Shown here: positions 33,839-42,016 of the stretch, one piece after another | Layout: the number at the start of each line of letters is the position of its first letter | How positions within the stretch are numbered: position 1 is the first letter of the stretch | DNA from: a virus | Strand: one strand, 5' to 3' | IMG/VR virus record: IMGVR_UViG_3300025131_000007 | Coordinates: 1-64,000 of that record | Length of the DNA stretch: 64,000 nucleotides | The notes under the pieces: model-generated | Database searches by the model: none | The model's input: the letters and a program-made list of their open reading frames with translations, nothing else | What the model was told of the DNA's origin: nothing | Program-made: the position numbers and the translations under genes

Positions 33839-34978
33839 ATGGCATATAATGTGGTCAAAGGGGAGACTGAGAAAAAAATAGAAGGCTCGGTGAGCGATTC
33901 GGGAGATCAAACCATTGCGGGAAACAAGACATTCACAAACCCTGTCAGCGCGCCTTCGTTTTACGATTCCAACCTTCAGAAAAACCTCGAACACCCCGCC
34001 TTAACCGAAATTACCAATGATAATTCAGGGTGCATTGTGGTGTCTAACGGCGATGGAACTGCCACAGCATTTACTGGTCTCACTTTTAATGGAGATTGCC
34101 TAAAAGCGTCTTCATATTTTGGTTCCGGAGTAGGTCTCACCAACTTGCAAGCAACCGAGATTCGTGGCAAATTGTCATTAGATAATTTGAATTATGGAGG
34201 TGGGCTGATTGCATCCAATCAACAGTTAAGAGTTAATGGGGGAAAGGGGATAAAAATAGAAGAAGCGGGAATCAGTATTGACAATGTGCCCAACGGAGGT
34301 CTGAACTCTTCGGATGTTGGGGTGCGGGTGGATCCGATGTTAGCTCCACGAAAGCGCGCAATCGGTGTCAATGATCGTTTTTTGATTGCGGATAGTAGTC
34401 AGAATAATACACTAAAAAGTGCTACGATTAAATCTTTATCTACCTATATTCAAAATACACTTAAGTTGACGCGCCCTCATGGTGCTTCCTCTCAAATTCA
34501 ATTTAACGACAGGGGGCTCTTTGGGTCTACTGCTAATTTGCGTTTTGAAATCGATACGTTGTCAACTATTAACGTGGCGTTGCATGGAGAATTGAGAGTA
34601 GGAAAGAACACCCTTAAGGGGGATAAAGCAATTTTAGCTCTCCCTACCGATCCGATAGCTGCCGACAAGCTACCTCCGGGCTCTCTATCATTTTATTTAG
34701 ATGCTGAGACTCAGAGGCTTATGGTCAAGATTAAAGACGCTGAAGGGGTTACTAAAAATTTAGGAATCGACTTGCTCACAAGTGCCGAGATTATAGAGGA
34801 AGACAAGATGCAAGGGTATTTGTTAGATGATGATACTATTGATGATGAACTAGAGATTTCAGAAGATGAAGCAGGCATTTCTACCTTCGCGGAAGAAGAA
34901 GTTGATGATTCGAATAGTAGCTCAAACGAGAATAGTGGAATATTAGGTTATTTCAAAAATGCTTTTACTAAGAAATAG
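33839..34978 (+). CDS. Fibre-like virion protein (379 aa)
   Basis: The N-terminal part has SGDQTIAGNKTFTNPVSAPS, a segment very common in phage tail-fibre and adhesin-type proteins, followed by YFGSGVGLTNLQ (compare FYGSGAGLTDVP at 31893). Residues about 100-300 are beta-rich, and the C-terminal 60 residues are acidic and Ser/Asn-rich, ending in a short basic peptide (GYFKNAFTKK). No catalytic motif is visible. Being between head genes it may be a head fibre rather than a tail fibre; this is inference. It is transcribed from its own candidate late promoter. Confidence 0.55.
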   Translation: MAYNVVKGETEKKIEGSVSDSGDQTIAGNKTFTNPVSAPSFYDSNLQKNLEHPALTEITNDNSGCIVVSNGDGTATAFTGLTFNGDCLKASSYFGSGVGLTNLQATEIRGKLSLDNLNYGGGLIASNQQLRVNGGKGIKIEEAGISIDNVPNGGLNSSDVGVRVDPMLAPRKRAIGVNDRFLIADSSQNNTLKSATIKSLSTYIQNTLKLTRPHGASSQIQFNDRGLFGSTANLRFEIDTLSTINVALHGELRVGKNTLKGDKAILALPTDPIAADKLPPGSLSFYLDAETQRLMVKIKDAEGVTKNLGIDLLTSAEIIEEDKMQGYLLDDDTIDDELEISEDEAGISTFAEEEVDDSNSSSNENSGILGYFKNAFTKK

Positions 34979-35021
34979 CACTAATTATTTGATGGAAAAC
35001 TGTTTTTTAGGAGATTTTTGA

Positions 35022-36290
35022 ATGTCAAGTTTACTCAAAGAGGCGATTGTTGATGCCCATGCCCTCAAAGAAGCCGCACTGAAGAATGCAGAATCAGCGA
35101 TCATCGCAAAATATTCGAGTGAAGTCAAAGAAACCATTGATAAATTGCTAGAACAAGATGAAATGGATCTGGAACTAGGCGGCCCCCTCAGCGGGGAAGA
35201 GATGGGCGATCCTGGAATGGGTGAAGATCCCATGGTGGCGATGGATGATGCCGGCACTGTGGAAGAAGTAACCGATCCCGGTGATATTCCGTTGGCAGCC
35301 GCCGATGGTTTGTCGAAAGAGGTAGGGATGCATTTAGAAAATGCTCCAACTGAAGGGGAAGAGATTGAATTCAATGTCAACCTGGGCGCGCTTCAAGAAG
35401 CTATTGAGGAATTAAAGCAAGAACTCGACGAAGCAGAAGAAATTGAAATTACTGAAGAAGATTTGATAGCTTTGTTGGAGCAACCACAAGATCCTGGTTC
35501 CTTCGCCGGCGAAGAAGAAGGTGTTCGCGATATTGAGGATGCTTGGGAAGATTTCAAAGAAGCCCACATGGATAACAGGGAGATTGAAAACGATGAGTTA
35601 TATGATTTTGTTAACAATCTCACACCAGAACAACATAACTACATTGACCAAGACATAGAAAGAGAAAACATTAGAGTTGTTGATCAATTTTCGGAAAGTG
35701 TGACAGAAGAACAAGAGATAGACATTTCCGAAGAACTTATCGACGCAGTTATGGAAAGACTTACAGTAGACATGGGTGCTACTCTCTCCGGATGGGCAGG
35801 TCGCTCATCTGAAGATATTAAGTGGGAGCTAACCAAAGCTCTCGCTCATCGCAGAGGCACCGATTTCGAAGAAGATTTAGAAGATTTAAAAAAGGCTCAT
35901 GATGAGTTGGTTTTTGAAAATAGCCAACTTAAGGAGCGAAATACAAAATATGAGCAAGCCTTGACGCAACTTCAAGAGAATTTACAGGATATTAATCTCT
36001 CGAATGCGCGCTTGCTTTATACGAACCGTGTTCTTAGGAATACCTCGTTGAATGAGCGACAAAAAGAAAAGATTGTCGAAGCTATTTCAAACGCCGGTTC
36101 AGTTATGGAGGCGAAGACGATACACGATACCCTTCAAAGCACAATGGAGTCTAAGCAAGTTAAGCGCGGACCACAATCATTGAGCGAAGCCATCAATCGC
36201 AGACCCTCTGTTCTTCGTGCTACTCGCAAAGAAAGCAACCCTGTAGACCCTTTTAGCGACAGAATGAAGAAACTAGCTGGAATTAAATAA
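35022..36290 (+). CDS. 22: Prohead scaffold / core protein (gp22-like)
   Basis: The protein forms the internal core on which the capsid shell assembles and is then digested by the prohead protease. It is very acidic (long Glu/Asp runs, residues 45-240), with a coiled coil near 285-345 (LEDLKKAHDELVFENSQLKE) and a basic C-terminal tail (DRMKKLAGIK), the usual layout of T4-type scaffold proteins. The major capsid gene follows after 20 bases, as 22-23 in T4. At 422 residues it is longer than T4 gp22 (269). Assignment is by composition, layout and position rather than by sequence identity. Confidence 0.75.
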   Translation: MSSLLKEAIVDAHALKEAALKNAESAIIAKYSSEVKETIDKLLEQDEMDLELGGPLSGEEMGDPGMGEDPMVAMDDAGTVEEVTDPGDIPLAAADGLSKEVGMHLENAPTEGEEIEFNVNLGALQEAIEELKQELDEAEEIEITEEDLIALLEQPQDPGSFAGEEEGVRDIEDAWEDFKEAHMDNREIENDELYDFVNNLTPEQHNYIDQDIERENIRVVDQFSESVTEEQEIDISEELIDAVMERLTVDMGATLSGWAGRSSEDIKWELTKALAHRRGTDFEEDLEDLKKAHDELVFENSQLKERNTKYEQALTQLQENLQDINLSNARLLYTNRVLRNTSLNERQKEKIVEAISNAGSVMEAKTIHDTLQSTMESKQVKRGPQSLSEAINRRPSVLRATRKESNPVDPFSDRMKKLAGIK

Positions 36291-36310
36291 AATTATGGAG
36301 GTATTTAAAA

Positions 36311-38134
36311 ATGTCTAGTATTATCGAAAGACTGACTGAAGGCGTTGTCAACCGTGACATGAAAGCCGAAGGTCATGCTCTTCTTACAAAATGGGAACGC
36401 ACTGGTCTCCTTGAGGGATTGACCAATGATCGTTCTAAGCATTCTATGGCTCGCTTGCTTGAAAATCAAGCTAAAGAGCTTCTTCGTGAAACAAGCGCAA
36501 TGAGCGCTGGTGATGTCGAAGGTTTTGCATCTGTTGCATTTCCAATCGTTCGTCGTGTTTTCGCTGGGTTGATCGCAAACGATCTCGTTTCCGTTCAACC
36601 AATGAGTCTGCCAAGCGGTCTCATCTTTTTCCTTGACTTCTTGTTCTCACCAGATCTTGGTGGGCGCGCGCAAAACCAAACCCGAATGGGCAACGTTTAT
36701 GACAAGTCTATTTATGGTACTGATCAGGTTGGATCGCAAATTACCGGTGGTGTTAATCTGGTAGGGGCAACCCTTAAAGAAGACCTCTCTGGTCCTCGCA
36801 CTGTTGGTGCTCGCGGTTATTCCTATTCATCACCAACCGCTTCTGTGGATAACGGAAACTGTCAGTTTTTGGCAGGGTTCTCTCTTACTGGTGCTACTGA
36901 AGCACAAAAAAGAGATTACTTGTTGAATGACCCTGATTTGATTACGCTTTCTCAGTCTAATTCTACGGCTGAGGTCGCAGTCTTTAGGATCCCTGGAAAC
37001 GCCCTAACGGGAGCAAACAATGCCACACCCGCTGATTTTGAAAATCTGGGTGCATTTGTTCTTAATAATTCACCTGGTGCTGGTGCTGAAAATACAGGTG
37101 TTGGAACATCTACCAAGCAAATCCGTCGTCTTACTCAGCAAACTGGGTCTGGTGGAACGGAACGCGATGTTCTCTTTGTGTTGATTGGTCCTGACAATGC
37201 GGCAACAACCGGATTGCAGCCCACCAATTGTAGTGCAACCCCTGCTTCCATGGAAGCAACATCTGTTACTTTCCCACTGCGTGATAATATGGATGCTGGT
37301 GGTGCTATTGGTTCGGTTACCGGTCTTCAAGATTGGGCACTGGAAAATAGCGATAACATCCCAGAGATCGACATTAAGGTCGATAGTGTGGCAGTAACCG
37401 CCATTACCAAGAAACTGAAAGCCAAGTGGACACCTGAATTGGGTCAAGACTTGAATGCTTATCATAACTTGGATGCCGAGGTGGAGTTGACCTCGATTCT
37501 TTCTGAGCAAGTTGCTCTTGAAATCGATCGTGAAATTATCTCTGATCTTGTCAATGGTGCAAAAGCTGCGACCTATTATTGGAGTCGTGCACCTGGGTTG
37601 TTTTTGAACCGAGAAACTGGAACTGAAATTGGAGCGGCAAGTGCTGCACCTGACTTTACCGGTACGGTTTCGGAATGGTATGAAACTCTTGCTGAAACAA
37701 TCAATGATGTTTCTGCCCAAATTCACCGTAAAACTCTTAGGGGTGGAGCTAACTTTGTGGTCTGTGGCCCTGAAGTTGCGAATATCCTTGAGTTTACCGC
37801 TGGGTTCCGCGCATCAGTTACCGCTGATGACGAAACGGGCTCTATCGGTGCTGTGAAAGTCGGTAGTCTTTCTAAGAAGTTTGACGTTATCGTCGATCCT
37901 TACTTCCTCCGGAACGTTGTTCTCGTTGGTCGTCGGGGTTCTAGCTTCCTCGAAAGCGGATATGTGTATGCACCTTATGTGCCACTGCAAACCACACCAA
38001 CGATCTTCGGACCTGAAGACTTCGTGCCAAGAAAGGGTGTTATGACCCGTTACGCGAAGAAGATGGTTCGCCCAGATATGTATGGGTTGGTTATCATTCG
38101 TGGTCTCCTTGGTGAAGCCGGCGCTACTAGCTAA
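36311..38134 (+). CDS. 23: Major capsid protein (gp23-like, HK97 fold)
   Basis: The main shell subunit. It begins MSSIIERLTEGVVNRDMKAE, then LLEGLTND, a plausible site for removal of the N-terminal region by the prohead protease. Typical gp23 segments follow: FPIVRRVFAGLIANDLVSVQPMSLPSGLIF-like text near residues 78-106, the AEVELTSILSEQVALEIDRE long helix near 396, and a C-terminal GLVIIRGLL strand. At 607 residues it is larger than T4 gp23 (521). Codon choice is visibly more uniform and GC-richer than neighbours, consistent with high expression. A strong terminator follows directly. Confidence 0.92.
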   Translation: MSSIIERLTEGVVNRDMKAEGHALLTKWERTGLLEGLTNDRSKHSMARLLENQAKELLRETSAMSAGDVEGFASVAFPIVRRVFAGLIANDLVSVQPMSLPSGLIFFLDFLFSPDLGGRAQNQTRMGNVYDKSIYGTDQVGSQITGGVNLVGATLKEDLSGPRTVGARGYSYSSPTASVDNGNCQFLAGFSLTGATEAQKRDYLLNDPDLITLSQSNSTAEVAVFRIPGNALTGANNATPADFENLGAFVLNNSPGAGAENTGVGTSTKQIRRLTQQTGSGGTERDVLFVLIGPDNAATTGLQPTNCSATPASMEATSVTFPLRDNMDAGGAIGSVTGLQDWALENSDNIPEIDIKVDSVAVTAITKKLKAKWTPELGQDLNAYHNLDAEVELTSILSEQVALEIDREIISDLVNGAKAATYYWSRAPGLFLNRETGTEIGAASAAPDFTGTVSEWYETLAETINDVSAQIHRKTLRGGANFVVCGPEVANILEFTAGFRASVTADDETGSIGAVKVGSLSKKFDVIVDPYFLRNVVLVGRRGSSFLESGYVYAPYVPLQTTPTIFGPEDFVPRKGVMTRYAKKMVRPDMYGLVIIRGLLGEAGATS

Positions 38135-38156
38135 TTTAGCGTAGCCTATTAAATGT

Positions 38157-38192
38157 AAAGCCCCTGTCTTTGACGGGGGCTTTCTTTTATTT
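38157..38192 (+). terminator. Strong intrinsic terminator after the capsid gene
   Basis: AAAGCCCCTGTC (38157-38168), loop TTT, GACGGGGGCTTT (38172-38183), then CTTTTATTT. The stem is 12 bp with one G-T pair. Confidence 0.92.
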
Positions 38193-38263
38193 GGAAACTA
38201 CTTATAGCTGAAAGGAATAAATACCTTTCGTTAATTGACCATATTCTATAGGAGGAATTTATT

Positions 38264-38719
38264 ATGGGAACAAAAAGAGTAGGTTGGGCTAGAATCAAAA
38301 GCCTGATTAACGAAAATCAAAATCAATTACATCATCTCAAGCAAGGTTATATGGCGCTGAGTTCTGACACCACGCTTACTGCTGCTGATAGCGGTAAGAT
38401 TATTTTAATGTCAAACAATGGTGTCGATATCACATTGCCCGTTCCAGAGGCGGGGATGACTTTTACAATCATTCAAGTTAGAGATTGGGATACCGCTAAT
38501 TGTACAGTTGATGCGGGCACGTACGTCATGGGCGGTTCTGTTGCTGGCGTAGCCGCTGACTCGAATAATTTAGCCGATGGCAGCAGCGATACTACATGCA
38601 CATTCGGTAGTGCTACGTTAGCAGGCGACCAGATTACCCTCGTGTCAGATGGCACCAAGTGGTATGTATCTGGCATTGGCGCTGCTGGTGGCACTAATGG
38701 TATTACATTCGGTAGCTAA
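38264..38719 (+). CDS. Small beta-rich head protein, decoration type (151 aa)
   Basis: It begins MGTKRVGWARIKSLINENQN, a basic amphipathic helix, followed by a beta domain with TTLTAADSGKIILMSNNGVD and ITLPVPEAGMTFTIIQVRD, a pattern remembered from proteins next to the capsid gene in marine T4-like phages. The last strands (LAGDQITLVSDGTKWYVSG) close a beta-sandwich-like unit. Flanked by terminators on both sides, it is a one-gene unit, which suits an abundant capsid surface protein. A strong AGGAGG ribosome site precedes it. The decoration role is inferred. Confidence 0.6.
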   Translation: MGTKRVGWARIKSLINENQNQLHHLKQGYMALSSDTTLTAADSGKIILMSNNGVDITLPVPEAGMTFTIIQVRDWDTANCTVDAGTYVMGGSVAGVAADSNNLADGSSDTTCTFGSATLAGDQITLVSDGTKWYVSGIGAAGGTNGITFGS

Positions 38720-38742
38720 ATATGGTTTTGCCTTATGCGATA

Positions 38743-38750
38743 ACTATTTA
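38743..38750 (+). promoter_or_regulatory. ACTATTTA motif upstream of a terminator
   Basis: The same 8-mer as the candidate late promoters, but a strong terminator lies 14 bases downstream, so if active it would make a very short RNA. The next ATG is 143 bases away. Confidence 0.25.
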
Positions 38751-38764
38751 AAGGTGCGAATTCT

Positions 38765-38790
38765 CCCCCCTTCCGAGGGGGGTTTTTTTT
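38765..38790 (+). terminator. Strong intrinsic terminator
   Basis: CCCCCCT (38765-38771), loop TCCG, AGGGGGG (38776-38782), then eight T. The stem is 7 bp and almost pure G-C. Confidence 0.92.
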
Positions 38791-38855
38791 AAAAACTCGA
38801 TCTGTCAAATTTTTGCGCCGGTAAATTTTTGAGATTTTCACTTTCTGAAATCAAT

Positions 38856-38863
38856 ACTATTTA
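38856..38863 (+). promoter_or_regulatory. Candidate late-promoter motif ACTATTTA
   Basis: 30 bases upstream of the ATG at 38886 and after the terminator at 38765-38790, so a promoter is expected here. The preceding bases give AATACTATT, which matches the right half of the T4 late consensus TATAAATACTATT. Confidence 0.5.
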
Positions 38864-38885
38864 CTATATTATATAGGAGATCCCC

Positions 38886-39197
38886 ATGGGAAGAAAACGA
38901 AGATTAAGAACATGCCCCAAATTTAAGCTAAAACATGCAAGACATCCAAGAATTACGTTGGAAAGTGCCGGCACCACCACAGATACAACCCCAGTTGCAA
39001 TTGTTGTGGAACCCCCCGCACCAACACCACCAACTAATCCTCCGGAAGTGACGCTTGCCCCAGAAAGCACGGAAACCCCGAAAGCTACACCACCACCACA
39101 GTTGACGAAACCTAAAAAGACTACCGTATCTCGGAAGCGTAAACCGACCACACCGCGAAAAACTCGGCCGAGAAAAAAAGACGACAACTCAAAATAA
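38886..39197 (+). CDS. Basic, Pro/Thr-rich small protein (103 aa)
   Basis: A basic start (MGRKRRLRTCPKFKLKHARH), a long Pro/Thr/Glu-rich middle (residues 30-75) and a Lys/Arg-rich C-terminus (SRKRKPTTPRKTRPRKKDD) are seen; there is no folded domain. A strong ribosome site (AGGAGA) and a candidate late promoter indicate real expression. The composition suggests a DNA-binding or linker protein associated with the head-neck region; this is inference. From memory proteins starting MGRKRRL sit at this place in related phages. Confidence 0.5.
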   Translation: MGRKRRLRTCPKFKLKHARHPRITLESAGTTTDTTPVAIVVEPPAPTPPTNPPEVTLAPESTETPKATPPPQLTKPKKTTVSRKRKPTTPRKTRPRKKDDNSK

Positions 39198-39229
39198 GAA
39201 ATAGGGTGTTGAGTTTTGCTGAAAACTCT

Positions 39230-39237
39230 ACTATTTA
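39230..39237 (+). promoter_or_regulatory. Candidate late-promoter motif ACTATTTA
   Basis: 28 bases upstream of the neck-protein ATG at 39258, the same spacing as at 10162. Confidence 0.5.
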
Positions 39238-39257
39238 GTGTGTAGGAGTGTTTATGT

Positions 39258-40526
39258 ATGCCCACCAATATTAGCCCTAAATCTCAAGTAAGCGCCATTG
39301 TTCTAACGAGCACCGGATCCACTACTGCTGTAACCCAATCGTTGCCTTTTGGAGTCTATAACGACTCAGCCGCCTTTATTAGTGGCGCGGTAGATCAGGT
39401 TGCATATACCTATAAAAAGCTCGGCGGAGATGTCGTTGATATTGAAATAACTCCGGCTAATGTATATGCCGCCTATGAGGAAGCCGTTTTAGAATATTCC
39501 TTTATCGTTAATGTGCATCAAGGCAAAAATGTTCTTTCGAATGTGCTGGGCGAACAAACAGGAACTTTTGATCACAAAGGTGACCTTCTTACGGGGCCCA
39601 CCGGCAGCAATCTTAAATATCCCCGGTTTTCCATGGGTTATTCCCGAAAAGTTGGGGATGGAGCGGCCGCAGCCGGCGGTTTTGGGGGAACGATCCCTCA
39701 ATATTCTGCATCCTTTTTACCTAAAACACAGATTCAGGATTATGATTTGCAAAGTATTATTGAGACAGCATCATCTACAGGTCTAGATGAAAGCGGCAAA
39801 GCTGTGCCCTACGCGGGCTTAGTAGGCAATAAGAGGGTGATTGTCACCAAGGTTTTTTACCAATCTCCACGGGCAATGTGGCGCTTTTATGGTTATTTTG
39901 GCGGTATTGGGGTGGTAGGAAATTATTCCACTTATGGTCAGTTTGCTGATGATTCTACATTTGAAATAGTTCCTACATGGCAGAATAAAATGCAAGCTAT
40001 CATGTATGAAGACTCCATTGTGACTCGAACCTCAAATTATTCATATGAACTTATCGATAACAAGTTGCGGCTTTTCCCCACTCCCAGTTATTGGGGATAT
40101 GAAGATGATGACAAGATTTGGGTAAAATTTTATGTAGATTTGGGATCTTTTCAAACCGGATCGTATGATGTGGGGATTGAAGGAATCAACAATCTTAATA
40201 CGTTGCCTTTTGATAATATACCTTATGGAAATATCAATTCAATTGGAAAACAATGGATTCGGAAATATGCTCTCGCCGTTTCCAAAGAGATGCTGGGTCA
40301 AATCCGAGGTAAGTTTGCGACCATTCCTATCCCGGGTGATTCTGTGACACTGAATGCTAGCGATTTGTTATCACAAGCTAAAGAGGAACAAGAGTCTTTG
40401 AAAGAAAAATTAAAAGAAATGTTAGCTGAGACTGAATATGTAGCTCTAGCACAACAAGACCAGCAACTTACTGACGCTGCTACCGAAGTGCTGAAAGTAA
40501 CGCCGTTACCAATTTTTGTAGGATAA
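39258..40526 (+). CDS. Neck protein (gp13-like), probable
   Basis: This 422-residue soluble protein lies between head and tail genes. Segments such as VDQVAYTYKKLGGDVVDIEI, NVYAAYEEAVLEYSFIVN and KQWIRKYALAVSKEMLGQIRGK match my recollection of gp13-type neck proteins of T4-like phages, which seal the DNA-filled head and join the tail. A helical segment (QAKEEQESLKEKLKEMLAE) lies near the C-terminus. The ATG at 39258 is chosen over one at 39254, which gives only a short out-of-frame peptide. It has its own candidate late promoter. Confidence in the exact orthologue is moderate. Confidence 0.65.
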   Translation: MPTNISPKSQVSAIVLTSTGSTTAVTQSLPFGVYNDSAAFISGAVDQVAYTYKKLGGDVVDIEITPANVYAAYEEAVLEYSFIVNVHQGKNVLSNVLGEQTGTFDHKGDLLTGPTGSNLKYPRFSMGYSRKVGDGAAAAGGFGGTIPQYSASFLPKTQIQDYDLQSIIETASSTGLDESGKAVPYAGLVGNKRVIVTKVFYQSPRAMWRFYGYFGGIGVVGNYSTYGQFADDSTFEIVPTWQNKMQAIMYEDSIVTRTSNYSYELIDNKLRLFPTPSYWGYEDDDKIWVKFYVDLGSFQTGSYDVGIEGINNLNTLPFDNIPYGNINSIGKQWIRKYALAVSKEMLGQIRGKFATIPIPGDSVTLNASDLLSQAKEEQESLKEKLKEMLAETEYVALAQQDQQLTDAATEVLKVTPLPIFVG

Positions 40527-40533
40527 TATATGA

Positions 40534-41022
40534 ATGGCTAATAAATGGAACCGACCCGAACAACCACCTCCCCCTCTTTTTCTAGGAGAAAAGGAGAGAA
40601 ATCTCGTAAAACAGGTTAATGACGAACTGATTGAGAAGGTCATCGGCCAGCAAATTTTATATTACCCCATCGACTTACAGACTACAGATTTTCACCCCCT
40701 TTATGGCGAAGCGATTAAGAAAAATTACCTTCCCCCGGTGCGTGTATATGCATTGGTTGAATTCACCGAATATGCAACTTCTTATTTAGAAAATGCTGGT
40801 ATAGACAAATTGTGGGAAATTGAAGTTCACTTTCACCGCCGTCGCCTTACTGAGGATCAGAACTTATATGTTCGGGAAGGGGATTTTGTTTTATACGGAG
40901 AATATTACTATGAAATCGTAAGGCTTTCGGAGCCTACGAAACTTTTTGGTCAAGTAGATTATTCTTTTGAAATCGCTGCTACATGCAAGCGTTCACGACA
41001 AGGGCTTTTCGATGCTACCTAA
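40534..41022 (+). CDS. Neck / tail-completion protein, unknown role (162 aa)
   Basis: A Pro-rich start (MANKWNRPEQPPPPLFLGEK) leads to a mixed alpha/beta domain with LYYPIDLQTTDFHPLYGEAI and LPPVRVYALVEF, patterns remembered from the head-tail joining region of marine T4-like phages. No catalytic residues are apparent. It follows the gp13-like gene by 7 bases and overlaps the next gene by 11 bases. A head-closure or tail-completion factor (gp14/gp15-like place in the order) is inferred from position. Confidence 0.55.
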   Translation: MANKWNRPEQPPPPLFLGEKERNLVKQVNDELIEKVIGQQILYYPIDLQTTDFHPLYGEAIKKNYLPPVRVYALVEFTEYATSYLENAGIDKLWEIEVHFHRRRLTEDQNLYVREGDFVLYGEYYYEIVRLSEPTKLFGQVDYSFEIAATCKRSRQGLFDAT

Positions 41023-41887
41023 GAATTTTGATTTTGCACAATTACCGTTCACTAAGAGCGAACTAACCCTTGAAGAAGTGGGGATGTTGTCTTCTAATAT
41101 TGAGGATATCGATTTTGCGATAACAGATTGGATAAAAAATGATTTGCGTATTACCACCCTTACTAACGAAGGTCTTTTAATGGTTCCGGTGTTGTGGCAA
41201 GTGCCCGAAAGGTCTTATCAAATTAAACATAAGAAAGCACTGCGAGATGATGCTGGCGCGCTTAAATTGCCTTTGATATCTGTTGATCGAATTGCGATTC
41301 TTAAAGATCCCCAACGAAAAGGTGGTCTTCAAGCTAACTTGTTTGCGACTCAAAAAAATGGGCTTCCTGGTCGTTTTGTTATCGCTCGTCGTATTGTTCA
41401 AGACAAGACGCGAAACTTTGCTGTGGCAGCCGGCACCCGAACAAACACTTCAGGAACTGAACAGCGGTATTATCCGCGAGTTAATAAAAAGGTAGTTGTG
41501 CAAACCGTGTCTATTCCTCTTCCCACTTATGTCAATGTGGAATATAAGATAGTATTAAAGTCAGAATATCAACAACAGATGAATGATATGATTGCCCCTT
41601 TTGTGGTTCGCCCCGGTCAAATTAACACTTTTGTAATGAAAAGAAATGGTCACATTTATGAAGGATTTGTGCAACAAGAATATACTCACTCTAACAATGT
41701 GGCTAATTTGGGGGAAGATATGCGCATGTTTAATACAGAGATTACCATCCGAGTTTTGGGATATCTGGTTGGAGAGGGCGCTAGCTCCGATCAGCCGATT
41801 GTGCGTGTTGATGAAAATACCGTAGAATATCAATTCCCTAGTGAATCGGTAGTGCCTGCCGGTAACTTTAATTTATTTGAAAAGTAG
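41012..41887 (+). CDS. Tail-completion / sheath-terminator region protein (291 aa)
   Basis: The ATG at 41012 (MLPKNFDFAQLPF) is preferred because it lies right behind an AGGG site and overlaps the previous stop by 11 bases; an upstream in-frame start at 40967 adds a run with no coding character. The body has PLPTYVNVEYKIVLKSEYQQ and FNTEITIRVLGYLVG, a beta-rich pattern remembered in structural proteins just before the sheath gene in related phages. A tail terminator or connector is a plausible role by gene order (compare T4 gp15), not proven. Confidence 0.55.
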   Translation: MLPKNFDFAQLPFTKSELTLEEVGMLSSNIEDIDFAITDWIKNDLRITTLTNEGLLMVPVLWQVPERSYQIKHKKALRDDAGALKLPLISVDRIAILKDPQRKGGLQANLFATQKNGLPGRFVIARRIVQDKTRNFAVAAGTRTNTSGTEQRYYPRVNKKVVVQTVSIPLPTYVNVEYKIVLKSEYQQQMNDMIAPFVVRPGQINTFVMKRNGHIYEGFVQQEYTHSNNVANLGEDMRMFNTEITIRVLGYLVGEGASSDQPIVRVDENTVEYQFPSESVVPAGNFNLFEK

Positions 41888-41945
41888 GTCCCGAACTGAA
41901 AAGTCATTTTTCTTCCGCGCCCCCACTCCTTTTGAAAATAAAAAT

Positions 41946-41953
41946 ACTATTTA
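41946..41953 (+). promoter_or_regulatory. Candidate late-promoter motif ACTATTTA before the sheath gene
   Basis: 71 bases upstream of the sheath ATG. The flanking sequence AAAAATACTATT is close to the T4 late consensus TATAAATACTATT, the best such match in the window. Confidence 0.5.
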
Positions 41954-42016
41954 TTTAATGATCAAGGTGGCACATTAATAGCCATTTTTAAGCGTTTTTA
42001 TAAGGAAATAACCAAC

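Noticed and set aside
37070-37726. Minus-strand open frame of 218 codons in the capsid gene
   Set aside because: It lies inside the major capsid gene, with Cys/Ser/Arg-rich composition typical of reverse-strand reading and no regulatory signals.
38800-38812. TTGACA on the minus strand downstream of the terminator at 38765
   Set aside because: No -10 box lies at proper spacing on the minus strand and there are no minus-strand genes for it to serve.
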